Positions 1-9,057 of a stretch of 64,000 bases of DNA are shown here, one piece after another. The stretch is from Phycisphaerae bacterium (GTDB taxonomy: Bacteria; Planctomycetota; Phycisphaerae; Phycisphaerales; SM1A02): NCBI GenBank assembly GCA_002716385.1, contig PBAX01000027.1:124001-188000 (forward strand), in the 5' to 3' direction. The notes under the pieces are model-generated. The model saw only the letters and a program-made list of their open reading frames with translations, had not been told where the DNA came from and searched no databases. The stretch's first letter is position 1, and every line of letters starts with the position of its first letter. Position numbers and translations under genes: made by a program.

Positions 1-705
1 CTCCATCATGTCCATGTCGCGGAAGCCCTGTCGATCGACCTCGTCGAGCACAATAGCGGTCGCATCAAGGATTCTCTTCTGAAGACGCCTGCACTGCTTG
101 ACGATGTCCCTTTCATAGGCCTGCAGAGATTCGTTGATCGATTCACGCTCGAGTTCGGAGAGCTCGAGTCGGTTGAGCATACTGACGATGTTGGCGCCAG
201 CGCCATCGTTGAGACTTTCAGCCAGACGGAGATGGACGGAACGGTAGCTTTCGACACGACGGCGATTCTGTATTCGTTCGATCGCAGCGAACTGCTCCTC
301 GTGTAGAAGACCCCTGAGCTGGGAGAAGAAGCGGTTGTCGATTCGCTCGAAGGCCGTCCACACGGCCTCGGCGGCCTTGATGATCGACTCGATCTCTCGA
401 CGAGGCGGTATGTCCATCTGCCTCGCCATCCAGTTCATGTCCTTGGCGACGGCCATGCCCTGATCGATCAGGTCGTCCAGTTCACCCTCCTGAAGTCTCG
501 TGAAGTCCTGCCCGTAGGTTTCATGGAAACCAATCATGGCCTCGACCTGATCGGGTGAGAGCTTCAGCTCATCAGCCATTGGCTTGAGATCCTTGACGCT
601 GATCGGCTGCACGAAGAACGGAAAACGCTGTGCAAGCGTCCGTGAAGGCATGACCAGCACGGCAAGAAGCGCGAGGAGGGCGAGTGCGGATAGGCGGACA
701 TTCAT
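1..705 (-). CDS. Secreted helical LTxxQ-like protein, 3' end outside window
   Basis: This open frame is not in the ORF track because its stop lies beyond the left edge. Translating the minus strand from the ATG at 705 gives 235 codons without a stop. Residues 1-25 form a Sec-type signal peptide (MNVRLSALALLALLAVLVM...TLAQ), followed by charged, probably helical sequence with LKLSPDQVEAM near residue 45. That recalls the LTxxQ/Spy-type periplasmic proteins, but the match is loose and I give no function. GGAG eight bases before the ATG supports the start. It lies downstream of the B12-fold gene on the same strand, separated by a terminator-like hairpin, so it is probably a separate transcript. 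Confidence 0.6.
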   Translation of the reverse strand, partial: MNVRLSALALLALLAVLVMPSRTLAQRFPFFVQPISVKDLKPMADELKLSPDQVEAMIGFHETYGQDFTRLQEGELDDLIDQGMAVAKDMNWMARQMDIPPRREIESIIKAAEAVWTAFERIDNRFFSQLRGLLHEEQFAAIERIQNRRRVESYRSVHLRLAESLNDGAGANIVSMLNRLELSELERESINESLQAYERDIVKQCRRLQKRILDATAIVLDEVDRQGFRDMDMME

Positions 706-833
706 CTTCGTTTCTCCAGAGGGCTCACTGTCAGCAAACCCCGTTAAACCAGGATCCCGACATGATACCCCTCCCTATACGGCAACCGGGCATCCTCTGT
801 GGTAATTCACCGATAACGCCCATGGTATGAGAA

Positions 834-862
834 AAGGGGTGGAATCTGAGATTCCACCCCTT
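834..862 (-). terminator. Intrinsic terminator after the B12-fold gene
   Basis: A perfect 13-bp inverted repeat (AAGGGGTGGAATC) with a 3-nt loop lies 29 bases past the stop of the minus-strand gene at 891. Read on the minus strand the hairpin ends in CCCCTTTTC, a short T tract. The rest of the 706-890 gap shows nothing else I can name. Confidence 0.7.
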
Positions 863-890
863 CGGATCTGGTCTGTGTTGATCTGGTCGA

Positions 891-1595
891 TCAGGCCGCC
901 ATGGCGTCTCCACGACGTCGTCCGACCGTTCGCTGATCAGGCGTAGCACGCTGATCGGGATTGGCCGTCAGGGATGCCACCAGCTCGCGAGGTGTGCTGG
1001 CCCAGAGATCGGCGCCGATTTCCTGAGCAAGGCCCTCGGCTCGATTGAAGACACCACCACCGACGGCGATCTGCATGCCCGGGCAGGCACCAATGTCGCG
1101 GATGGAATCGATGAGAATCCTGATGTTCGGGGCGTCGACGGCTGCCGAGGAGAACAGGAGGAGAACATCCGGTGTTCGTGTGTTGACCTCGTTCATGATT
1201 TCATCCCAGCTGACACCGCCACCACCGAAGTTGACGGTGTATCCATCGGCCTCGGCAAGATCGGCCACCATCTGCGCGGCCAGATCATCCACCTCGGTCT
1301 CGCCACAGAAGAGCATGATGCTGCGTCCTCTTGACGTTTGTTGCTTGTAGTTGGCCTGTGCCTGGTCTACCAGACTGCGGAGCAGGCGTGTTGAGTAATG
1401 ATGCGCCAGGCTTGCCATCTTGTCCTGCCGATAGAGAGTGTTGATCATGTCCAGCAACGGCCAGTAGCACTCATGCGTGAGATCCTCGGCTGATGCGCCC
1501 GAATCCATCGCCTCAGCGACAATTGCTCGAGACCCCACCCGGTCTCCGGTAACCAACATTGGAAACAGCCGTTCCTTCATTGCTTCAAAGTTCAC
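891..1595 (-). CDS. Cobalamin-binding-fold protein lacking the DxHxxG ligand motif
   Basis: The 234-aa protein has the layout of the MerR-associated/methionine-synthase-type B12 module. A helical cap (about 1-85, with a YWPLLDMINTLY segment) is followed by a Rossmann-like domain (about 95-215) ending in the typical VGGGVFNRAEGLAQEIGADLW run. In classical B12 binders the first Rossmann loop carries DxHxxG; here the same place reads GETEVDDLA, so the histidine ligand is missing. It may bind a tetrapyrrole differently or act as an apo sensor; it has no DNA-binding domain of its own. I chose GTG at 1595 because AAGGAG sits seven bases upstream; the track start at 1721 has no such site. An ATG at 1580 is an alternative. 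Confidence 0.7.
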   Translation of the reverse strand: MNFEAMKERLFPMLVTGDRVGSRAIVAEAMDSGASAEDLTHECYWPLLDMINTLYRQDKMASLAHHYSTRLLRSLVDQAQANYKQQTSRGRSIMLFCGETEVDDLAAQMVADLAEADGYTVNFGGGGVSWDEIMNEVNTRTPDVLLLFSSAAVDAPNIRILIDSIRDIGACPGMQIAVGGGVFNRAEGLAQEIGADLWASTPRELVASLTANPDQRATPDQRTVGRRRGDAMAA

Positions 1596-1838
1596 CTTTA
1601 CGCTCCTTAAGATGCCCAGTCGGGCTTGACCAGATTGACCCTTCCGCCTGCCGTCTGTGGAAAGCCCACGCTTTCGCATCCTCGTGACGACAACCGTTGC
1701 CAAGGTGACAATCGAGTCCATGGACGTTTATGCTGGACAAAGTCGGAAAACCCGGAAGAAAGATCGTTACCGGACCAAAAAAGCGCAGGATTTGCGGGTT
1801 GATCCGGCTGCCAAATCAAATCCGGAGCGATTGCCCTT

Positions 1839-3263
1839 CTAGAAACTGGCGTTTCGAGGGGTTCTGGGGAACGGGATGAGATCCCTGACATTGGCCATAC
1901 CGGTGGCATAGGCCAGCGTTCGCTCGAGCCCGAGGCCGAATCCGGCATGTGGAACCGTTCCGTACTTCCTCAGATCCCGGTACCACCAGTAATCCTCTTG
2001 ATCCAAATTCATCTCCGCGATGCGGCGATCCAGGACGTCCAGCCTCTCCTCACGCTGGGCCCCACCGATGATCTCGCCGATCCCCGGAGCCAGAACATCC
2101 ATGGCCGCCACCGTCTTCTCATCGTCATTCAGACGCATGTAGAAGGCCTTGATGTCCTTTGGATAGTTCATCACGACCACCGATCGACCGACATGCTTCT
2201 CCGTGAGCCAGCGTTCGTGCTCGGACTGGAGATCCATTCCCCAGGAAACCGGGAATTCGAACTTGGTCCCCTTCGATACGGCGGCCTCCAGATGCTTGAT
2301 CGCTTCCGTGTAGTCCATTCTCTCGAAGGCGGACTTGGTGAAGTTCTCCAACCGTTCCACGCACCCCGGATCGATCCGCTTGTCGAAGAATGCCATGTCG
2401 TCCGGGAGCGCATTGAGCAGATCGGCAAAGATGAACTTCAGGAAGTCCTCGGCCAGATCCGCATCGTCGTTCAGATCCGCGAAGGCGATCTCGGGCTCGA
2501 CCATCCAGAACTCCGCCAGATGGCGGGATGTGTTGGAATTCTCGGCACGGAACGTCGGACCGAACGTGTAGACCTTCGAAAGGGCAAGGCAGTAGGACTC
2601 GACGTTCAACTGCCCGGAAACGGTGAGATTGGTTTCGTGCCCGAAGAAATCCTGACCGAAATCGATCTGCCCCTCCTCATCACGTGGGACATTGGCCAGA
2701 TCAAGCGTCGACACCCGGAACATCTCTCCGGCACCTTCGCAATCGCTGCCTGTGATGATCGGTGTGTGGACCCATGAGAAGCCATTGGTCTGGAAATACC
2801 GGTGAATGGCATCGGAGATCCGGTTGCGAACCCTTGCCACCGCGCTGAAGGTGTTTGTCCGCGGACGCAAATGCGCGACCTCACGGAGATATTCGAAGGT
2901 ATGTCGCTTGGCGGGAACCGGGTAGGTATCGGGATCATCGACCATGCCCACGACCGTCACCGTTGTTGCGTGGATCTCGATCGACTGCCCCTTGCCTTGT
3001 GAGATGGCGATGGTGCCTTCGACATCGACGGCGCAGGCCGTGGTCAACCGAAGGATCTCCGACTCGTAGTTCTCAAGCGTGTTGGGCGCCACGACCTGAA
3101 TGGGATCGAAGCAACTGCCATCATGCACGTTGAGGAAGGAAAGACCGGCCTTGGAATCGCGGCGTGTACGGATCCAGCCACGCACTCGTACCGGATCACC
3201 TTCCTTGCCTGAATCTCCGGCGAGGACGTCCTTGACTCGACTGGGTTGGAGTGGCTGACTCAT
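1839..3263 (-). CDS. asnS: Asparagine--tRNA ligase
   Basis: This 474-aa class II aminoacyl-tRNA synthetase charges tRNA-Asn in the cytoplasm. The N-terminal OB-fold anticodon-binding domain (about 10-115) reads [17 protein letters not shown], as in bacterial AsnRS. Class II motif 2 is seen as [20 protein letters not shown] and motif 3 as [16 protein letters not shown] near the C-terminus. Length and sequence closely follow the E. coli type AsnS, and AsnRS rather than AspRS is indicated by the continuous AHLRPRTNT...[13 protein letters not shown] sequence. The start at MSQPLQ is supported by AAGGAA upstream; the track start adds 21 unlikely residues. The 243-bp gap to the next minus-strand gene shows no clear terminator. 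Confidence 0.95.
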   Translation of the reverse strand: MSQPLQPSRVKDVLAGDSGKEGDPVRVRGWIRTRRDSKAGLSFLNVHDGSCFDPIQVVAPNTLENYESEILRLTTACAVDVEGTIAISQGKGQSIEIHATTVTVVGMVDDPDTYPVPAKRHTFEYLREVAHLRPRTNTFSAVARVRNRISDAIHRYFQTNGFSWVHTPIITGSDCEGAGEMFRVSTLDLANVPRDEEGQIDFGQDFFGHETNLTVSGQLNVESYCLALSKVYTFGPTFRAENSNTSRHLAEFWMVEPEIAFADLNDDADLAEDFLKFIFADLLNALPDDMAFFDKRIDPGCVERLENFTKSAFERMDYTEAIKHLEAAVSKGTKFEFPVSWGMDLQSEHERWLTEKHVGRSVVVMNYPKDIKAFYMRLNDDEKTVAAMDVLAPGIGEIIGGAQREERLDVLDRRIAEMNLDQEDYWWYRDLRKYGTVPHAGFGLGLERTLAYATGMANVRDLIPFPRTPRNASF

Positions 3264-3504
3264 GGCTGATTTCCTTGTGTGTGAGCGGATCCCTTGAGGC
3301 CGAGAAGTATCTCCCGCCAGCAACATTGCAGCAAGCCCCCGCCAATATGGCAGGCAAACGGACGATTCCGGGGGGGGCTTGTCAGCAGTATCGGATGGAT
3401 ATGGACCTCAGGGGGCCGGGAAGGCCCCTTGGGAGGTTGCTTCAGGGCACGTAACTTGCCTTGAAACAACTGTTCGGCAATGCCGACAGGAGCACACTTG
3501 GGCC
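3264..3504. other. Divergent intergenic region, asnS / receiver gene
   Basis: This 241-bp region separates two divergent genes. It contains a G run, and an imperfect hairpin at about 3409-3435 (CAGGGGGCC / GGCCCCTTG around GGGAA) on the side of the receiver gene. No tRNA or ORF of note is seen. A weak -10 (CACACT) at 3493 lies six bases before the start codon of the plus-strand gene. Confidence 0.35.
3493..3498 (+). promoter_or_regulatory. Weak -10-like hexamer, possible leaderless start
   Basis: CACACT lies six bases before the ATG at 3505. It is the weakest member of the set, because an AGGAG is also present 13 bases before the ATG. Confidence 0.2.
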
Positions 3505-4026
3505 ATGTCAATCTCACGGGACGCCAACAACATCCATTCAGACCCTGAACTGGAGACCTCCAGCCCCAGGCTGAATCTGCTGCTGACCTATGGAGGATGG
3601 CGTGACATGCCGGCCGTACTCCAACTACCTCGGCTGCTTGAACCGATGGGCATCCGGGCCATGCAGGCCGAATCGGGTGATGAAGCGGCTCGAATCATCA
3701 ATCGCGAACCGGTCCATATCGCGGTGGTCGATCTCGAGATACCAATCGATGCCCGAACGGGCATCACGGCGAGACCTCGCAGTGGTGGTGCGAAGCTTTT
3801 GCAGCTGCTCAAACGATTGGAGACCCCTCCACCGACCATCGTCGTCAAGCCACGACATGGTTCGGCCCGTGAACATGCGAGGAGTCTCTCCCAATCGCTG
3901 CGAGAGGGTGCATTCGCCGTTCTGGATCGCCCGCTTGAACTGGAATCACTTCTCGAGGTACTCAGACGCGTACTGCAGAGACATTATCGAAATGGCTGGC
4001 CCCAACCCGGGCCAATGGTCAGATAG
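3505..4026 (+). CDS. Stand-alone receiver-like (CheY-fold) protein
   Basis: The 173-aa product has a receiver-like domain: a central strand ending VAVVDLEIPID with an aspartate at the phosphoacceptor position, a TIVVKPRHGS strand where the conserved switch residue would be, and a final strand AFAVLDRPLELESLLEVLRR with helix. The canonical lysine near the end is replaced by Arg in DRPLEL, and the N-terminal acidic pair is not obvious (LLLTYGGWRD). It may therefore be a degenerate or non-phosphorylated receiver. It has no output domain. It precedes groES by 68 bp on the same strand and could be co-transcribed. The start is placed at MSISRD; the track start lacks support. Confidence 0.6.
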   Translation: MSISRDANNIHSDPELETSSPRLNLLLTYGGWRDMPAVLQLPRLLEPMGIRAMQAESGDEAARIINREPVHIAVVDLEIPIDARTGITARPRSGGAKLLQLLKRLETPPPTIVVKPRHGSAREHARSLSQSLREGAFAVLDRPLELESLLEVLRRVLQRHYRNGWPQPGPMVR

Positions 4027-4094
4027 CAAACCAAATCAAACGATGCCGCTTGCACGCGACATCGTGGAGCTGAAGAGACACAGGAGACAATGCA

Positions 4095-4385
4095 ATGAAG
4101 GTCAAACCACTTGGTGACAAACTGATCGTCCAGAGATCCGAGGCCGCCGATCGGACCGAATCGGGAATCTATCTCCCCGAATCCGCCAAGGACAAGCCCC
4201 GTGAGGGCAAGATCATGGCTGTCGGCAACGGGAATCTCAATCGTGACACCGGCGAATATCTTCCATTCACAGTGAAGAAGGGCGATCGTGTGATCTTCTC
4301 CTCCTATGCGGGAACGGAGATCAAGATCGATGGCGCCGAGTATCTGATCATGACCGAAGACGACATCCTCGGCACCATCGACTGA
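4095..4385 (+). CDS. groES: Co-chaperonin GroES
   Basis: This 96-aa co-chaperonin forms the heptameric lid of the GroEL cage. The family layout is complete: KPLGDKLIV at the start, a mobile loop (about 17-35, SEAADRTESGIYLPESAKDK), GKIMAVGNG, KKGDRVIFSSYAGTEIKIDG, and YLIMTEDDILG at the end. GGAG ten bases upstream fits the start. It is followed by a 75-aa ORF and then groEL on the same strand. No CIRCE element (TTAGCACTC-N9-GAGTGCTAA) is present upstream. Confidence 0.96.
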   Translation: MKVKPLGDKLIVQRSEAADRTESGIYLPESAKDKPREGKIMAVGNGNLNRDTGEYLPFTVKKGDRVIFSSYAGTEIKIDGAEYLIMTEDDILGTID

Positions 4386-4440
4386 TCGTAGACAGGCTCG
4401 AACACCCAAGGCTGATGCAGGCCGATGGAGATGAATCACG

Positions 4441-4668
4441 ATGGAACGCGGACCGATCATGAGAGTTCTCACCGAAATGAAGGGGACTGCCAAGGAACTG
4501 GACCTGGTCATGCAGGGACAGTCCAAGCACATGGAGATCCGGAATGTGGTCCTTGCCGAGGAACTTCATAGTGCCAATGGCATCCGGATCACGACTCGCC
4601 AGAACGAAATCTGGCTTGATGCCAGTCACGTCTCCGCGATGTGGCAGACAAGGGAAGACGGCAGCTGA
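4441..4668 (+). CDS. Small unknown protein between groES and groEL
   Basis: This 75-aa cytoplasmic-looking protein lies 55 bp after groES and 94 bp before groEL. GGAG ten bases before the ATG supports translation. The sequence (KELDLVMQGQSKHMEIRNVVL...GIRITTRQNEIWLDASHVSAMW) looks like a compact alpha/beta fold with no signal peptide or Cys. I do not recognise the family. Its stop codon lies inside the left arm of a long palindrome, so its end and the groEL control region are physically linked. Confidence 0.6.
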   Translation: MERGPIMRVLTEMKGTAKELDLVMQGQSKHMEIRNVVLAEELHSANGIRITTRQNEIWLDASHVSAMWQTREDGS

Positions 4669-4694
4669 CCGTCAAGAATGAACTTTGACGGTCA
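4666..4694. promoter_or_regulatory. CIRCE-shaped palindrome (10-N9-10) before groEL
   Basis: The arms TGACCGTCAA and TTGACGGTCA are perfect 10-bp inverted repeats around a 9-nt spacer (GAATGAACT). CIRCE, the HrcA operator, has 9-bp arms with a 9-bp spacer but a different sequence. The right arm contains TTGACG, a good -35 hexamer, so a bound repressor could block a groEL-proximal promoter. As RNA it could also be an intercistronic hairpin. No T tract follows, so a terminator is unlikely. Confidence 0.5.
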
Positions 4695-4762
4695 TCAATG
4701 GCCGTACACGAAGATTGAAGAACACCCGCGGCGAAGACCGCGTGCTAAGGAAGGAATGAAAC

Positions 4763-6394
4763 ATGGCTGCTAAACAGATTGCCTATGACATCGATGCCAG
4801 GGAGCGAATGCTCCGAGGTATCCAGAAACTCGCCAAGGCGGTCAAGACCACCCTTGGTCCCTCCGGCCGAGTCGTCGTGCTCGAGAAGTCCTTTGGAGCG
4901 CCGACCGTCACCAAGGACGGCGTGACGGTTGCCAAGGAAGTCGAGCTTGAAGATGCCTATGAGAACATGGGCGCCCAGATGGTCAAGGAGGTCGCCTCCA
5001 AGTCATCCAAGGATGCCGGCGACGGAACCACCACCGCCACGGTGTATGCGGAGGCCATCTTCACGGAAGGCCTCAAGAACATCACGGCGGGCGCCAACGC
5101 CACCATGGTGAAGCGAGGCATCGATCTCGCCGTGGATGCGATGTGCAAGGAACTCGCGGAGATGTCGAATCCCGTCAAGAGCTCGAATGAGATCGCTCAG
5201 GTTGGCACATGTGCGGCCAATCAGGACAAGGGTGTCGGCAGCATCATCGCGACCGCGATGGACAAGGTCGGCAAGGATGGCGTGATCACGGTCGAGGAAG
5301 GCACCAGCCTCGAGACGACCGTTGAACTCGTCGAGGGAATGCAGTTCGACAAGGGCTACCTCAGTCCTCACTTCGTGACCGATCCCGTAGCCATGGAGTC
5401 CGTTCTCGAGGACTGCTACGTACTGGTTCACGAGAAGAAGATCTCCTCCGCCAAGGATCTCATCCCGATCCTCGGCAAGGTCGCGGAAAGTGGCAAGAGC
5501 CTGCTGATCGTCGCCGAGGACATCGACGGCGAGGCGCTGGCGATGCTGGTCGTCAACCGACTTCGAGGCGTCCTCAAGGTCGCCGCCGTCAAGGCACCGG
5601 GCTTCGGCGATCGCCGCAAGGCCATGCTCCAGGACATTTCCGTGCTCACTGGCGGCACGGCGATCATGGAGGAACTCGGCATCGACCTCGAGACACTCAC
5701 GCTCAAGGAACTCGGCAAGGCCAAGAAGGTCACCATCGACAAGGACAATACGACCATCATCGAAGGCACCGGGAAGTCGAACGACGTCAAGGGCCGCATC
5801 GATCAGATTCGTGCCCAGCTTGAGGCCACTTCCTCCGACTACGACCGCGAGAAGCTTCAGGAGCGTCTCGCCAAGCTGGCCGGCGGTGTCGCCCAGATCA
5901 ATGTCGGTGCGGCCACCGAGGTCGAGATGCAGGAGAAGAAGGCACGCGTCGAAGACGCCCTGCACGCCTGCCGTGCGGCCGTAGAGGAGGGCATTCTTCC
6001 CGGTGGCGGCGTCGCGGTCATCCGGGCTCGTCAGGTACTCGACAATGTTCGCAAGAAGGCCAAGGGCGACGAGAAGCTCGGCGTCGACATCGTGCACCGC
6101 GCGGTCTCGGCACCAATTCGCCAGATCGCCGAGAACTGCGGAGTGGAAGGTTCCATCGTCGCCCAGAAGATCGAGGACGACAGCCAGGCGAATTTCGGCT
6201 TCAACGCATTGACACGTGAATACGAGAATCTGGTCGAATCAGGTGTCATCGTTCCAACCAAGGTCGAGCGGGTTGCCATCCAGAATGCGGCAAGCATCTC
6301 GGGCCTCCTCCTGACAACAGACTGTGCGATCACGGAGCTGAAGGAGAAGAAGGACAAGCCTGCCGGTGGCGGCATGGATGACATGGACTACTGA
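4763..6394 (+). CDS. groEL: Chaperonin GroEL
   Basis: The 543-aa Hsp60 chaperonin folds proteins in an ATP-driven double ring. The ATP site is intact: [23 protein letters not shown], and [16 protein letters not shown] around residues 30-95. The apical domain and the C-terminal equatorial motif (GGGVAVIRA) are present. The tail is short, GGGMDDMDY, rather than the (GGM)n repeat of E. coli. AAGGAA before ATG fixes the start. It is probably transcribed with groES and the small ORF, or separately from the region of the 4666 palindrome. A GC-rich hairpin follows. Confidence 0.97.
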   Translation: MAAKQIAYDIDARERMLRGIQKLAKAVKTTLGPSGRVVVLEKSFGAPTVTKDGVTVAKEVELEDAYENMGAQMVKEVASKSSKDAGDGTTTATVYAEAIFTEGLKNITAGANATMVKRGIDLAVDAMCKELAEMSNPVKSSNEIAQVGTCAANQDKGVGSIIATAMDKVGKDGVITVEEGTSLETTVELVEGMQFDKGYLSPHFVTDPVAMESVLEDCYVLVHEKKISSAKDLIPILGKVAESGKSLLIVAEDIDGEALAMLVVNRLRGVLKVAAVKAPGFGDRRKAMLQDISVLTGGTAIMEELGIDLETLTLKELGKAKKVTIDKDNTTIIEGTGKSNDVKGRIDQIRAQLEATSSDYDREKLQERLAKLAGGVAQINVGAATEVEMQEKKARVEDALHACRAAVEEGILPGGGVAVIRARQVLDNVRKKAKGDEKLGVDIVHRAVSAPIRQIAENCGVEGSIVAQKIEDDSQANFGFNALTREYENLVESGVIVPTKVERVAIQNAASISGLLLTTDCAITELKEKKDKPAGGGMDDMDY

Positions 6395-6424
6395 GTTCCA
6401 TCCTCAACACCATTGCAATCGACG

Positions 6425-6455
6425 CGAGGCCGTGCTCCCCGGGAGCACGGCCTCG
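6425..6455 (+). terminator. Hairpin after groEL
   Basis: This is a perfect 15-bp inverted repeat with a single central base (CGAGGCCGTGCTCCC / GGGAGCACGGCCTCG), 30 bases past the groEL stop. The following TCTTCATT is only weakly T-rich, so termination may be inefficient or assisted. Confidence 0.6.
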
Positions 6456-6486
6456 TCTTCATTACGCAGCACACGCCTGAGCCGGG

Positions 6487-6492
6487 TACAGT
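6487..6492 (+). promoter_or_regulatory. -10-like hexamer, near-leaderless start
   Basis: TACAGT lies 11 bases before the ATG at 6504, which would give a leader of only about four bases. No Shine-Dalgarno sequence is visible. Confidence 0.3.
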
Positions 6493-6503
6493 GCCCCCAC
6501 ACC

Positions 6504-7808
6504 ATGGGATCAAACGATCAATCCTCGAAAGGCAGAAGTCGGCGAAGGCTGAGGGATCGCCAGCATCAGGCCTCTCATGATCAGGCTCTGGACCCCGGGG
6601 ATATCCCCGAACTTCCGATGGTCCCCCGTGGAACACCCGACCCGATCACCGAAAAGAGCCAGCTGTCGCATGCCATCGAACATATCCGCAACGCGGGCCT
6701 GTTCGCCTACGACACGGAATTCATCGGGGAGGAGACCTACTTCCCCCGCCTTTGCCTGATTCAGCTCTCCACAGCGGAGCAACTCTTTCTCGTGGACCCT
6801 CTGGCCATCGAGGATCTCGATCCCATATGGGAACTCATCGCGGATCCAGATGTGCAGACACTCGTACACGCTGGACAGCAGGATCTGGAACCGGTGTATC
6901 GACTCATGGACGCTCGTGCCCGGAATGTCGTGGACACGCAGATCGCCGCCGGCTTTGCCGGTCTTCCCTATCCATGCTCCCTCAACAGACTCATTCTCGC
7001 GAAATGCGGTGCCACCCTTGGCAAGGGAATGACCTTTACACACTGGGATAGAAGACCACTCTCGGCCATGCAACGAAGATATGCAGCCGACGATGTTCGA
7101 TATCTTCCACTGGCATGGTCCAGAATGAAGGATGAACTCGAATCACTTGGCCACCTCGACTGGATGCACGATGAATGCGAACAACTCTGCGATCCGGACG
7201 CCTTCAAGACAGACTACTCGTCACAGCTCAATCGACTGCAACGCAATCGTGTCATGAAGACCTCACAGCGAGCGATGCTTCATCGACTCGTCAAGGCGAG
7301 AGACGAAGCCGCACGCAGCGACGACGTACCACCCCGATCGCTGATTGCCGACGAGATCATCATGGGACTGATGAAGAAGAAGCCAGACACCTCCGAGGCA
7401 CTGGCTGATCTACCAGGCATGCCCAAGCATGTTGCCCGACATCATGGTCAGGCCCTGCTCGATGCCATCCAGTCGGACTTCATGCCAGAGCTCCCACCAG
7501 CCAAGCCGCGACTGGCCGATGAGACCGTCGAACAGAGAGTCATGATCGACAGCCTCTGGTCGGCCATCTCCAGCACGGCGCTGGCCAGCGGCCTGGCGCC
7601 TCCGCTACTGGGATCCAGAGCCCCCTTCGCCCAGTGGTGCATGGACCACGAGCATGAATCGCCCCTGCCGCTTCCTGAGCTGCCGGGGTGGCGTGGGGAA
7701 TTCCTTCGCACAAGACTGAGCGAATTCATGGCTGGGGAGCGTACACTGCAACTTGGCTGGCAAGACGGCAGGCTCACACTGCCCGACGATGCCTCGCCGC
7801 AGGACTGA
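6504..7808 (+). CDS. RNase D-like 3'-5' exonuclease with HRDC region
   Basis: The 434-aa protein belongs to the DEDDy exonucleases. Exo I is FAYDTEFIGEETYFPRLCLIQ (about 67), Exo II LVHAGQQDLEPVY, and Exo III YAADDVRYLPLAW with the Tyr-x3-Asp pattern. A helical region with two HRDC-like stretches follows (about 240-345). This matches RNase D, which trims tRNA and other stable RNA 3' ends. The first 45 residues are basic and poorly ordered. The start MGSNDQ is taken because it follows a -10-like TACAGT; the track start runs through the groEL terminator. ruvB follows after 20 bp on the same strand. Confidence 0.85.
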   Translation: MGSNDQSSKGRSRRRLRDRQHQASHDQALDPGDIPELPMVPRGTPDPITEKSQLSHAIEHIRNAGLFAYDTEFIGEETYFPRLCLIQLSTAEQLFLVDPLAIEDLDPIWELIADPDVQTLVHAGQQDLEPVYRLMDARARNVVDTQIAAGFAGLPYPCSLNRLILAKCGATLGKGMTFTHWDRRPLSAMQRRYAADDVRYLPLAWSRMKDELESLGHLDWMHDECEQLCDPDAFKTDYSSQLNRLQRNRVMKTSQRAMLHRLVKARDEAARSDDVPPRSLIADEIIMGLMKKKPDTSEALADLPGMPKHVARHHGQALLDAIQSDFMPELPPAKPRLADETVEQRVMIDSLWSAISSTALASGLAPPLLGSRAPFAQWCMDHEHESPLPLPELPGWRGEFLRTRLSEFMAGERTLQLGWQDGRLTLPDDASPQD

Positions 7809-7828
7809 AACGACTGCAAGGATGCGTC

Positions 7829-8866
7829 ATGGCAAAGGACCGGATCATTTCCCGCGATTCACACCCACTGGATGCCCCGGTGGAAGCCGAGTCCGCCGGT
7901 GTCATGCGGCCCTCTTCGCTCGGTGACTACATCGGACAACCGGAACTCAAGGAAAGGCTGACGATCGCGCTGGATGCCGCCAGACAGCGGTCGGATCCAA
8001 TGGAGCACACGCTGCTGCACGGCCCCCCGGGCCTTGGGAAGACCACGTTGGCTCACATCATCGCCAACGAGATGGGCACACGCGCCTACGTCACGTCTGG
8101 TCCGGCCCTCACCAAGGGTGGCGATCTGGTGGGCACATTGACCCGAATGCAGCCGGGCGACATCCTGTTCATCGATGAGATCCATCGACTGCCGGCTGCC
8201 GTTGAGGAATACGTCTACCCGGCCATGGAAGATTTCAAGATCGATTTCACGCTCGACTCGGGCATCCACGCCAAGGTCATCACGTACAACCTGAAACCCT
8301 TCACCCTCATCGGTGCGACCACAAGAGCAGGACTGCTGACCGGTGCGTTGAGAAGTCGATTCGGACTTTCCCATCGAATTGACTACTACCAGCAGGATGA
8401 ACTGGTCGAGATTCTGGCAAGAGCTCTGGGAAGACTTGGAATCGAGGGTGTGCCCACGGAAGCCATCGATGAAATCGCCAGACGAAGCAGGGGAACGCCT
8501 CGCATCGGCCTGAGGTTGATGCGACGAGTTCGGGATTTCGCCCAGGTTCGCCACAATGGAAAACTGACTCCAGAGGTCGTCATGGAAGCCCTTGCCCTGG
8601 AAGGCGTCGATGACGCAGGGCTGGACAAGCTGGATCGCACTTACCTTTCCACCCTCATCAGGGTCTATCAAGGGGGGCCCGCCGGCCTGGAAGCGATCGC
8701 GGCCACGATGGGAGAAGACCCGGGCACCCTCGAAGACGTGGTCGAGCCCTACCTTCTTCAGATAGGCTTCATGGCTCGTACAAGGCAGGGGCGTCAGATC
8801 ACCCCGGAAGGCCGCAACTGGGTTTCTGAGGCCAGCAAGGGCGATTCCAAGCTATTTGATGGTTGA
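7829..8866 (+). CDS. ruvB: Holliday junction branch migration helicase RuvB
   Basis: The 345-aa AAA+ motor drives branch migration with RuvA during recombinational repair. Walker A GPPGLGKT is at about 65-72, Walker B ILFIDEIHRL at about 112-121 and sensor 1 IGATTRAGLL near 161. The C-terminal winged helix ends with GFMARTRQGRQITPEGRNW. AAGGA eight bases before the ATG supports the start; the track start is 47 codons too early. It closely follows the RNase D-like gene. ruvA and ruvC are not in the window. Confidence 0.97.
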   Translation: MAKDRIISRDSHPLDAPVEAESAGVMRPSSLGDYIGQPELKERLTIALDAARQRSDPMEHTLLHGPPGLGKTTLAHIIANEMGTRAYVTSGPALTKGGDLVGTLTRMQPGDILFIDEIHRLPAAVEEYVYPAMEDFKIDFTLDSGIHAKVITYNLKPFTLIGATTRAGLLTGALRSRFGLSHRIDYYQQDELVEILARALGRLGIEGVPTEAIDEIARRSRGTPRIGLRLMRRVRDFAQVRHNGKLTPEVVMEALALEGVDDAGLDKLDRTYLSTLIRVYQGGPAGLEAIAATMGEDPGTLEDVVEPYLLQIGFMARTRQGRQITPEGRNWVSEASKGDSKLFDG

Positions 8867-9000
8867 AGATTTGTTTGAACCTGCTTAATCCGGGCCGGTT
8901 GACTCAGGCTGCAAATCGGTCTTGGACACGATTTCAACCAGAAAAACCGCCTTCAACCTTGTCTTCTCAGCTCAACCACGGCATTCTATAGGTGGCCAGA

Positions 9001-9057
9001 GGGTTCTTGAACCCACAGATCAAAGGCAGGTTTCTGGCCCCATGTCTTCAACCTGCC
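9001..9057 (+). promoter_or_regulatory. Tandem hairpins in the pseudopilin leader region
   Basis: GGGTTC-TT-GAACCC (9001-9014) is followed ten bases later by GGCAGGTT ... AACCTGCC (arms 9025-9032 and 9050-9057, 17-nt loop). Two perfect repeats this close suggest a folded RNA or paired operator sites. No T tract follows, so neither is a clear terminator. Confidence 0.35.

Noticed and set aside
1947-2777. 276-aa plus-strand ORF antisense to asnS
   Set aside because: Shadow ORF; asnS motifs are complete on the other strand.
4027-4094. CIRCE element before groES
   Set aside because: Searched by eye for TTAGCACTC/GAGTGCTAA; not present.
5003-6097. 364-aa minus-strand ORF inside groEL
   Set aside because: Antisense shadow caused by GC-rich third positions; groEL is unambiguous.
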